From Collinsella aerofaciens (GTDB lineage: Bacteria; Actinomycetota; Coriobacteriia; Coriobacteriales; Coriobacteriaceae), in the NCBI GenBank assembly GCA_008671285.1, contig RPYR01000102.1, positions 1 through 5,745 on the forward strand: 5,745 nt of DNA, written 5' to 3'. Below, piece after piece: positions 1 through 5,069 of this stretch. A model generated the notes under the pieces. The model was given only the letters and a program-made list of their open reading frames with translations, was not told the DNA's origin and ran no database searches. Numbering within the stretch: position 1 is the first letter of the stretch; every line of letters begins with the position of its first letter. The position numbers and the translations under genes were made by a program.

Positions 1-608
1 GCCTGGGCACGATACTCCTCGGGAATCTCCGACTCAACGGCTTCGGTGCCGTTGCAATGGCGCGCCTTCATGCGCACCAGGTCGATGATGCCGTCAAAGT
101 CCTCGCCCTCGCCCCAGGGAAGGGTCACGGCGCCCAGGCGCGTGCCAAAGCGCTCCTGCAGCAGGTCCATTGTGGTCGTAAAGCTGGCCTCGGAGCGCGA
201 CAGACGGTTCACGAACACCGCACGCGCCAGGCGCAGATCCTCCGCCGCATACCAAAGCTTGACGGTCGTAGGCTGCGGGCCGGCCTCGGCGTCGACCACA
301 AACAGAGCCGTCTCGCAGACGCTCATCGCTGCAAAGGCGTCGCCGATAAAATCGGGGTAGCACGGGGCATCGAGCACGTTGATGCGGGCGCCCTTCCAGT
401 CGATCGGTGCGATGGTCGTCGAGATGGAGAATGAACGCTTGACCTCTTCGGGGTCATAGTCGAGCGTGGGCTTGGTGCCGTCGTGGCCGCCCAGACGGGC
501 GGTCTTACCAGAAAGGTGGAGCATGGCCTCGGCGAGTGAAGTCTTGCCCACCCCGCCTTGGCCTACGAGCACCACGTTCCTTACATTGCCGGTCTTGGGA
601 GCACCCAT
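1..608 (-). CDS. EF-G-like translational GTPase, N-terminal part (runs off left edge)
   Basis: The first 202 residues of an elongation factor G-type GTP-binding protein are visible; the remaining G domain and domains II-V lie outside the window. Seen: a P-loop GQGGVGKT at residues 16-23 followed by SLAEAML; an EF-G-like switch region (DYDPEEVKRSFSIS, 50-63); a G3 region DAPCYPDF at 80-87; and a G4-position motif NRLS at 134-137 within FVNRLSRSEASF, aligning with FVNKMDR of EF-G. Two canonical positions are altered: DxxG reads DAPC and NKxD ends in Ser. EF-G catalyses ribosomal translocation. Second EF-G paralogues (FusA2-like, also the TetM relatives) are common in Actinobacteria and often of unknown role, and this copy resembles those more than housekeeping fusA. 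The ATG at 608 is chosen because AGGAGG lies 5 nt upstream. An in-frame ATG at 689 lacks a ribosome binding site. Family is fairly sure; GTPase activity and role are not. Confidence 0.85.
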   Translation of the reverse strand, partial: MGAPKTGNVRNVVLVGQGGVGKTSLAEAMLHLSGKTARLGGHDGTKPTLDYDPEEVKRSFSISTTIAPIDWKGARINVLDAPCYPDFIGDAFAAMSVCETALFVVDAEAGPQPTTVKLWYAAEDLRLARAVFVNRLSRSEASFTTTMDLLQERFGTRLGAVTLPWGEGEDFDGIIDLVRMKARHCNGTEAVESEIPEEYRAQ

Positions 609-613
609 GATGA

Positions 614-619
614 CCTCCT
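614..619 (-). promoter_or_regulatory. Ribosome binding site of the EF-G-like gene
   Basis: A perfect AGGAGG (within AAGGAGGTC) lies 5 nt before the ATG at 608. It decides the start against an in-frame ATG 27 codons upstream at 689, which has no purine-rich site before it. Confidence 0.8.
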
Positions 620-782
620 TGCAGGGCCGCGCGCAATGCGCGACGCCAACGGGGAGAGTTCGCGGTCGGTGCCATCCCGGGAGCAGCATGGTCGGCAGCC
701 GAGCCGACTCACCCTCCAAATGTCCTATGCCACCACCCTACCCTCACGGGCGGCTGTCCATGCATACCTTTCGGCGCACGTA

Positions 783-811
783 TGAATACAGGCGGCGAGA
801 GGAAGAGACAA
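783..811 (-). promoter_or_regulatory. Weak candidate promoter for the EF-G-like gene
   Basis: On the minus strand TTGTCT (806-811) is separated by 17 nt from TATTCA (783-788). Match to the sigma-70-type consensus is partial, especially in the -10. Position fits, since it lies just downstream of the ABC operon terminator and upstream of the gene, but other starts in this region are possible. Confidence 0.25.
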
Positions 812-843
812 GCTTATGAGGCGATTATTGAACCCCGTCGATG

Positions 844-883
844 CAAACAAAATGCCGCCACAGACCGTAAGACCTGCGGCGGC
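844..883 (-). terminator. Rho-independent terminator of the amino acid ABC operon
   Basis: Read on the minus strand, GCCGCCGCAG (883-874) pairs with CTGTGGCGGC (863-854) through 10 bp including one G-U pair. A 10-nt interval can extend the stem a little further. A T-rich tail ATTTTGTTTG follows directly (853-844). It sits 36 nt beyond the stop codon of the ATPase gene. There is no T-tract in the plus direction, so it serves the minus-strand operon only. Confidence 0.85.
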
Positions 884-918
884 TTCGCCTCAATTAATAG
901 TTGAGTAAATTCCTGAGC

Positions 919-1683
919 CTACCCCTCGATACGGCTCAAGAACTCACGCGTGCGCTGCTCGTGCGGATGGCCGATAACCTGATCGGCAGGCCCCTCCTCG
1001 ACAATACGGCCTCCGTCCATAAAGACCACGCGATCGGCAACATCGCGCGCAAACTGCATCGCGTGGGTCACGATCACCATCGTCATATTCTGCGCGGCAA
1101 GGTCTTTAATGACACGCAGCACCTCGGCCGTTAGCTCGGGATCGAGCGCCGAGGTCGGCTCGTCAAAGAACAAGATCTCCGGGTCTAGCGCCAGGGCGCG
1201 GGCAATACTCACGCGCTGTTGCTGACCGCCCGAAAGCTCACATGGCACCTTACTCTCGTTACCCGTAAGCCCCATCTGTGCAATAAGCTCGTGTGCACGG
1301 GCCTCCGCCTGCTCGCGCGGGCGCTTAAGAACGCGGATCGGCGCATCGGTGATGTTTTTTATCACGGTATAGTGCGGGAACAGATTGTAGTTCTGAAATA
1401 CCAGGCCAAATCGCGAGCGCGCCTGCCTGGGCACGTCGCCTTTCGCATATACCGCACCCGACCCCGCGTCCGTCGCAACGGCAAGGTCGCCAAACGAAAG
1501 CGAGCCACCGTCGAGCGTCTCGAGCAGTGTGGCGCAGCGCAGAAGCGTGGACTTACCGCCGCCTGAAGGCCCGATAATCGCCACGACCTCGCCACGCTTT
1601 ACCTCGAGCGAGATATCCTTGAGCACCTCATTGCCGCCAAACGCCTTACGCGCGTTTTCGATTTTCATCACTGAGTTAGTCAT
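919..1683 (-). CDS. Polar amino acid ABC transporter, ATP-binding protein (GlnQ-type)
   Basis: Cytoplasmic ATPase of 254 residues that powers import by the adjacent permease and binding protein. All ABC motifs are present: Walker A GPSGGGKST (38-46), Q-loop VFQNYNLFPH (Q97), signature LSGGQQQR (150-157), Walker B ILFFDEPT (D174, E175), D-loop SALD and switch histidine H207 in VTHAM. Length and motifs match the GlnQ/HisP group (COG1126). Residues 68-90, between Walker A and the Q-loop, look slightly longer than in typical GlnQ. The start chosen is the ATG at 1683, giving MTNSVMKIENARKAF and overlapping the permease end by 8 bp, which suggests translational coupling. The site upstream is weak (GAAAAGAAG). 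The second Met at 1668 is an alternative, and extending to 1734 would only read the permease in another frame. The substrate cannot be read from an ATPase. Confidence 0.95.
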   Translation of the reverse strand: MTNSVMKIENARKAFGGNEVLKDISLEVKRGEVVAIIGPSGGGKSTLLRCATLLETLDGGSLSFGDLAVATDAGSGAVYAKGDVPRQARSRFGLVFQNYNLFPHYTVIKNITDAPIRVLKRPREQAEARAHELIAQMGLTGNESKVPCELSGGQQQRVSIARALALDPEILFFDEPTSALDPELTAEVLRVIKDLAAQNMTMVIVTHAMQFARDVADRVVFMDGGRIVEEGPADQVIGHPHEQRTREFLSRIEG

Positions 1684-2329
1684 GATAATAGTCCAGCTTC
1701 TTTTCGGCGGCGCCCAGCAGCATCTCGACCACAAAGTTAAAGACCCAGTAGATCAGCGCCGCGATCGCAAACGGCACCATGCTCACCTGCGAGGCGACCA
1801 GCGCCTTGGCCGTCGAGAACATCTCACCTACGCCAATGGCAAACGCCAGCGACGTGTCCTTGACCAGCGTGATGATCTCGTTGCCCATCGCCGGCAGAAT
1901 ACGCTTGGCGACCTGCGGCATCACGATATACAGAAACGTCTGCATGCGCGAATAGCCCCGCACCTCGGCTGCCTCGTTATGACCGCGCGGAATGGACTGC
2001 AAGCCCGAGCGATAGATCTCGGCAAAGTAGCCGGCGTAGTTGATGATGAACGCCACGACGCATGCCGTCCATTTGGAATCGGGCGTGAGTGAGATGCCGA
2101 ACACGTAGTACGGGGCAAAGTAGATGGCAAACATCTGTAGCATGAGCGGCGTGCCGCGCATCACCGAAATATAGATGCGCGCGACCCAGCGAAGCGGCGC
2201 AATTTTGCTCATGCGCATGAACGCCACGGGGATTCCCAACGGAATCGACCCCAGCAGCGTCAGCACAAACAACTGCAAGCTGACCAAGAATCCCTGGCCA
2301 AGCATCTGCATCATGACCTGAATAGACAA
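1676..2329 (-). CDS. Polar amino acid ABC transporter, permease (HisM/GlnP-type)
   Basis: Inner-membrane subunit of about 217 residues forming the translocation path; such permeases act as dimers. Hydrophobic spans are visible near residues 14-37, 62-80 and 88-105, with further spans in the C-terminal half (around ILPAMGNEIITLV and MVPFAIAALIYWVFNFV). The family signature RGTPLMLQ is at 58-65. The cytoplasmic EAA loop that docks on the ATPase begins at NEAAEVRGYSRMQTF (from 118). Start choice is uncertain. A TTG at 2329 (MSIQVMMQMLGQGF) has GAGAG 6 nt upstream, whereas the ATG at 2314 has only AGG two bases away; the ATG would give 212 residues. The gene lies 150 bp downstream of the binding-protein gene and overlaps the ATPase start by 8 bp. 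Family assignment is firm; substrate unknown. Confidence 0.92.
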   Translation of the reverse strand: MSIQVMMQMLGQGFLVSLQLFVLTLLGSIPLGIPVAFMRMSKIAPLRWVARIYISVMRGTPLMLQMFAIYFAPYYVFGISLTPDSKWTACVVAFIINYAGYFAEIYRSGLQSIPRGHNEAAEVRGYSRMQTFLYIVMPQVAKRILPAMGNEIITLVKDTSLAFAIGVGEMFSTAKALVASQVSMVPFAIAALIYWVFNFVVEMLLGAAEKKLDYYHD

Positions 2330-2375
2330 CCTAAGCTCTCTTTCGCGACAACAGAACAGCAAACCCAATGCTAAA

Positions 2376-2480
2376 GCGGGTTTTCCAGGTGCTCGAGTTT
2401 GCCGTGAAAGAGGAGCGCCGCGTACTAAATGTACGCAAGCGACGGTTTGAACGGCAAACTCGGGTGCCTGGGAAAGCCGC
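2376..2480. repeat. 105-bp near-perfect palindrome between binding-protein and permease genes
   Basis: Arms 2376-2405 and 2451-2480 are 30 nt each and align end to end without gaps. Twenty-five pairs are Watson-Crick, four are G-U if transcribed on the plus strand (A-C on the minus strand), and one is a mismatch. The innermost 12 bp (CGAGTTTGCCGT) are perfect. Between the arms a second stem GCGTAC-TAAAT-GTACGC (2420-2436) is extended by CGC/GCG. The right arm ends on the base next to the binding-protein stop codon. It may be an mRNA-stabilising or attenuating hairpin within the operon, or a dispersed palindromic (REP/MITE-like) element; the sequence alone does not decide. Confidence 0.85.
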
Positions 2481-3340
2481 TATTTCAGAACCCAGTTGTC
2501 GAAGGAAAGACCGTAATCTGCGTACTTGTCGCACAGATCCTTGACCGTGCCGTCCTCATAGAGCGCCTTGAGCGACTCGGTCACGGCGTCGGCCGACTTG
2601 GTGTCGCCCTTCTTAAAGCCGACGGCGTAGTGCTCGCTGGACAGCGGCTCATCAAGCTGCGTATAGGCATCGGGCTTGGCGGCAAGCTGATACTGGGCAA
2701 TCGAAAGGTCGCAAGCCACGGCATCGACCGCGCCGCTCTCAAGCTGCATAAAGGCCGTGTTGTACTCGCCGATCGTGTCGAGCGTGGCAAACGTCGCCGC
2801 CAGATCCTTCTGGTCACCCTCGAGTACATCCTGCGCAGCGGAATCGGTCTGGGTAATCACGGTCTTGCCGGCAAGATCGTCCCAGCCTTTGATGCCCGCA
2901 TCCTTCTTTACCACCAGCACCTGCTCGTTGAGCATGTACGGCTCGGAGAACGTGTAGTCGTCCTCGCGACCCTCCATGGTAAAGCCGTTCCAGATGCAGT
3001 TGATGGCGCCGGAGTTGAGCAGCGTGTCCTTGGCATCCCAATCGATGGCCTCGTAATCGACTTCCCAGCCCTGTTTATCGGCAACGGCCTTGGCAAGGTC
3101 GAGGTCAAAGCCCGTGTACTCGCCGTCATCGCCCACAAAGCCGTACGGAGGATAGGACTTATCAAAGCCCACCACGAGCTTCTTGGATTCCGCAGCGCCC
3201 TTCACATCCTTGGCCGCGGTAGATCCAGCAGCGGAGCCCTTGCCGGCACCACCGCCGCAGCCGACAAGACCAAGGCCAAGCACCGTAGCGAGCGAGCCGG
3301 CTAGACCAACAAACTGACGACGAGACATATCGGTATTCAT
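2480..3340 (-). CDS. Polar amino acid ABC transporter, substrate-binding lipoprotein (family 3)
   Basis: Extracytoplasmic receptor of 286 residues, first gene of the importer operon. The N-terminus carries a twin-arginine motif SRRQFVG (6-12), a hydrophobic stretch and a lipobox LVGC with Cys28. It is therefore predicted to be Tat-exported, lipidated and anchored to the outer face of the membrane. A Gly/Ser/Ala/Lys linker follows to about residue 52. The family 3 fold then starts (KLVVGFDKSYPPYGF, 54-68), with the signature GFDLDLAKAV (77-86) and WNGFTMEGR (117-125). R125 sits where family members bind the substrate's alpha-carboxylate. The second lobe includes GKTVITQTDSAAQ and the protein ends in DNWVLK. 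The start is the ATG at 3340, preceded by AAGGGGGA 5 nt upstream. Likely ligand is a polar amino acid or cystine; I cannot tell which. Confidence 0.93.
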   Translation of the reverse strand: MNTDMSRRQFVGLAGSLATVLGLGLVGCGGGAGKGSAAGSTAAKDVKGAAESKKLVVGFDKSYPPYGFVGDDGEYTGFDLDLAKAVADKQGWEVDYEAIDWDAKDTLLNSGAINCIWNGFTMEGREDDYTFSEPYMLNEQVLVVKKDAGIKGWDDLAGKTVITQTDSAAQDVLEGDQKDLAATFATLDTIGEYNTAFMQLESGAVDAVACDLSIAQYQLAAKPDAYTQLDEPLSSEHYAVGFKKGDTKSADAVTESLKALYEDGTVKDLCDKYADYGLSFDNWVLK

Positions 3341-3345
3341 AGTAT

Positions 3346-3353
3346 TCCCCCTT
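3346..3353 (-). promoter_or_regulatory. Ribosome binding site of the substrate-binding protein gene
   Basis: AAGGGGGA lies 5 nt before the ATG at 3340. It favours this start over upstream in-frame codons, and also over the internal Met just before the twin-arginine motif. Confidence 0.7.
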
Positions 3354-3358
3354 GATGG

Positions 3359-3378
3359 CACTTTAGTTAGGTAAAGTG
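3359..3378. promoter_or_regulatory. Inverted repeat CACTTTA-N6-TAAAGTG, candidate operator in the 5' leader
   Basis: Perfect 7-bp arms (3359-3365 and 3372-3378) are separated by 6 nt, the geometry of a dimeric repressor site. It lies between the predicted transcription start of the ABC operon and its ribosome binding site. The left arm plus two bases (CACTTTAGT) recurs at 3403-3411 inside the promoter. No known regulator was recognised from the motif. Confidence 0.55.
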
Positions 3379-3396
3379 AGTCATGTAACGTTCAGA

Positions 3397-3425
3397 ATCA
3401 TACACTTTAGTGAGATGGAGTACAA
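3397..3425 (-). promoter_or_regulatory. Promoter of the amino acid ABC operon, with operator-like repeat in its spacer
   Basis: On the minus strand TTGTAC (3420-3425) and TATGAT (3397-3402, one base off TATAAT) are separated by exactly 17 nt. The spacer carries CACTAAAGTG (3403-3412), abutting the -10 box and sharing nine bases with the inverted repeat further downstream. The -35 is only a half match. Transcription would start near 3390, leaving a leader of about 50 nt. Confidence 0.6.
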
Positions 3426-3499
3426 GGGCGGGCAACCGTCGTTGGGCTTATCGCTGACACGATTAAACCGCTTGTATATCGTCTGCTGGCTTGGCACGG

Positions 3500-3505
3500 T
3501 ACAAT
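3500..3505 (+). promoter_or_regulatory. Candidate -10 box (TACAAT) for the methyltransferase gene
   Basis: TACAAT lies 38 nt before the ATG at 3543. No good -35 is seen at 16-18 nt; the nearest TTG-type hexamer, TTGTAT at 3472-3477, is 22 nt away. The promoter may be of low strength or need an activator. Confidence 0.4.
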
Positions 3506-3516
3506 ACTTGCAGCTT

Positions 3517-3530
3517 TAATTCATGAATTA
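3517..3530. promoter_or_regulatory. 14-bp perfect palindrome TAATTCATGAATTA in the methyltransferase 5' leader
   Basis: A perfect, gapless 14-bp dyad in AT-rich sequence lies between the candidate -10 box and the Shine-Dalgarno, a typical position for a repressor operator. Chance occurrence in an AT-rich leader cannot be excluded. Confidence 0.4.
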
Positions 3531-3532
3531 GT

Positions 3533-3536
3533 GGAG
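3533..3536 (+). promoter_or_regulatory. Ribosome binding site of the methyltransferase gene
   Basis: GGAG (in GTGGAG) lies 6 nt before the ATG at 3543. This supports that ATG rather than the in-frame GTG at 3531, which overlaps the site itself. Confidence 0.65.
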
Positions 3537-3542
3537 TTATTG

Positions 3543-4991
3543 ATGGCAGAATCTCGTGCGGAGCGTAAGGCTCGTCGTGCTTTGATCGAGGCGGCTGAGG
3601 GGTCGGGGGAGAAAAAATCTTCTAAGAAATCCAAGTCGTCTCTGAATGCGAAGGGTCAGCCGGCTAAGGGCAAGGCTAAGGCCAAGCGTCCCGGCTCTCG
3701 TCGGAACGAGGATAAGGCATCTCAGACTCGCTCCAAGCGCTCACATAAAGATCAGGTTTCGTCTGCGCGTAAGGCTGTGGACCCCAAGTCTCCCTGTTCG
3801 ATCATGAAAGCTTGCGGTGGGTGTACGGCGCTCAATCGTCCTTATAAGAAGCAGCTCGCCGCCAAGCAGGCTGCTATGGAGGAGCTTTTTGCTTCGCTTT
3901 GTGAGCGTGAGGGCATTGATGTAGATCCTATTCGTGGCATGGGTGTCACCCTGGGCGACCCGGGCAAATATCCTGCGCCGCGTGGCTTTCGTCATAAGGC
4001 TGCCACTCCCTTTGCTCCCGGTAAGGAGGGCGCCGTCCGTTGCGGTTTCTTTGAGCGCGGCACGCACAAGATCGTTGCCGTACCCGAATGCCCCGTCGAG
4101 GCACCGGGCGCCCGTCAGATTCTCAACGGCATCGCACGCGAAGCTGAGCGGCTGCATATTCCCGCCTTTAATGAGGACAAGCATCTTGGTTTGCTTCGCT
4201 ATGCCGTCGTCCGCTGCGGCTGGCGCACCGACCAGATCATGGTCACGCTCGTGACCGCTCAGCGCGACTTGCCGCATGCGCAGGAGTTCTTTGAGGCTGT
4301 CGCCGCACTCAATCCGCACATCGTCACCGTCGCCCAAAACATCAACGGACGTCCCGGCAACGCCATCCTCGGCGAGGAAACCCGCATTGTATATGGCGCC
4401 GAGTGCATGCGCGACCAGCTGCTCGGCTGCGAGTTCGATATCTCCCCCACCGCGTTCTACCAGACCAACCCGCAGCAGACCGAGCTGCTCTATCAGCTCG
4501 CGATTGACGGCATGGACCTGCAGCAGGGCGACGTACTCATGGATGCCTATTGCGGTAGCGGAACTATCGGCCTGTGCGCGGCCAAAGCCGCCCAGGACAA
4601 GGGCGTCGGCATTATGCTGCTCGGCGTGGAGCGCAACCCGGCGGGCGTTGCCGACGCACGCTGCAATGCCGAGCTCAACGGCCTCACCCGCAGCGCTTGG
4701 TTTATGGCCGACGATGCCACCGACTACATCCTAGATGCCGCCGATAACAACGAGCGGGTCGATGTCCTTTCCATCGACCCGCCGCGCGCCGGCTCCACGC
4801 CCGAGTTCCTCGAGGCCGCCTGCGCACTTAAGCCGCGCCGCATCACCTATATCAGCTGCAACCCCGTGACCCAAGAGCGCGACCTGCACCAGCTCCTCGA
4901 CGGTGGCTACCGACTGCTCAAGATCACGCCCGTCGACATGTTCCCTCACACCGACCACACCGAAACCGTAGCGGTCCTCGAACGCCGCTAA
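3543..4991 (+). CDS. rlmD: 23S rRNA uracil-C5 methyltransferase, RlmD/RumA family, with lysine-rich N-terminal tail
   Basis: SAM-dependent RNA m5U methyltransferase of 482 residues. Four cysteines fit the RlmD [4Fe-4S] cluster: C85, C91 and C94 (C-x5-C-x2-C in CSIMKACGGC) and C183 in VPEC. The catalytic domain shows ISPTAFYQTNP (300-310), SAM motif DAYCGSGTIGL (334-344), GVERN (361-365), IDPPRAG (411-417), catalytic Cys439 in YISCNPVT, and general-base Glu474 in HTETVAVLE. The family methylates 23S rRNA U1939 (RlmD), U747 (RlmC) or both (Gram-positive RlmCD); the cluster argues against TrmA, but target is not readable, so the symbol names the family. Residues 1-80 are Lys/Arg/Ser/Ala-rich and disordered-looking, with no visible TRAM domain. 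Arg codons are mostly CGT in the first 150 residues and mostly CGC afterwards. The ATG is supported by GGAG 6 nt upstream. The gene diverges from the ABC operon and converges on the phosphatase gene. Confidence 0.92.
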   Translation: MAESRAERKARRALIEAAEGSGEKKSSKKSKSSLNAKGQPAKGKAKAKRPGSRRNEDKASQTRSKRSHKDQVSSARKAVDPKSPCSIMKACGGCTALNRPYKKQLAAKQAAMEELFASLCEREGIDVDPIRGMGVTLGDPGKYPAPRGFRHKAATPFAPGKEGAVRCGFFERGTHKIVAVPECPVEAPGARQILNGIAREAERLHIPAFNEDKHLGLLRYAVVRCGWRTDQIMVTLVTAQRDLPHAQEFFEAVAALNPHIVTVAQNINGRPGNAILGEETRIVYGAECMRDQLLGCEFDISPTAFYQTNPQQTELLYQLAIDGMDLQQGDVLMDAYCGSGTIGLCAAKAAQDKGVGIMLLGVERNPAGVADARCNAELNGLTRSAWFMADDATDYILDAADNNERVDVLSIDPPRAGSTPEFLEAACALKPRRITYISCNPVTQERDLHQLLDGGYRLLKITPVDMFPHTDHTETVAVLERR

Positions 4992-5019
4992 CCAACCTCA
5001 GTAGATTTTTGGGACAAGA

Positions 5020-5049
5020 AAGGGGGCGACCCGCCTGGACCGCCCCCTT
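5020..5049. terminator. Bidirectional terminator hairpin between convergent genes
   Basis: AAGGGGGCG (5020-5028) and CGCCCCCTT (5041-5049) form a perfect 9-bp GC-rich stem with a 12-nt loop. It lies 28 nt after the methyltransferase stop and 20 nt after the phosphatase stop. T-rich sequence follows in both directions but is interrupted (CGCTTGGTTTAT on plus, TCTTGTCCCAAAAATC on minus), so efficiency may be moderate. Confidence 0.75.
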
Positions 5050-5069
5050 CGCTTGGTTTATAAACTCCG

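Larger units (their letters stand above)
609..843 (-). other. Untranslated upstream region of the EF-G-like gene with hairpin potential
   Basis: This 235-nt stretch between the ABC operon terminator and the EF-G-like gene holds no convincing gene on either strand. It contains a 6-bp hairpin GTCGGC/GCCGAC (691-696 with 703-708) and a palindrome CGCGCA-A-TGCGCG (630-642) about 10 nt upstream of the Shine-Dalgarno. A GCCGCC/GGTGGC stem can also form around 729-754 on the minus transcript. The region is probably promoter plus a long 5' leader. No known riboswitch class was recognised. Confidence 0.45.

Noticed and set aside
655..678. T-box-like string (TGGCACCGACCGCG on the minus strand) in the EF-G-like leader
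   Set aside because: The T-box core is TGGNACCGCG; here four extra bases interrupt it. I could not find a Stem I with a specifier loop upstream, and the downstream gene is not a tRNA synthetase or amino acid gene.
606..689. Extended start of the EF-G-like gene at the in-frame ATG 689
   Set aside because: The frame is open for 27 extra codons, but no ribosome binding site precedes this ATG, whereas AGGAGG precedes the one at 608 at ideal spacing.
466..819. Plus-strand open frame spanning the EF-G-like start and its leader
   Set aside because: It overlaps the GTPase N-terminus in antisense, shows no protein-like motifs, and has no supporting upstream signals.
1529..2092. Plus-strand open frame opposite the ATPase/permease junction
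   Set aside because: It is a shadow frame rich in Arg/His from GC-rich antisense sequence; both real genes on the minus strand carry full family motifs.
2429..3304. Long plus-strand open frame of 291 codons opposite the binding-protein gene
   Set aside because: It is antisense to a gene with clear family motifs, has no recognisable domain, and arises from GC-rich codon bias.
3492..3511. Sigma-54-like promoter (TGGCACG ... TTGC) before the methyltransferase gene
   Set aside because: The two halves are separated by nine bases instead of four, so the -24/-12 geometry is wrong.
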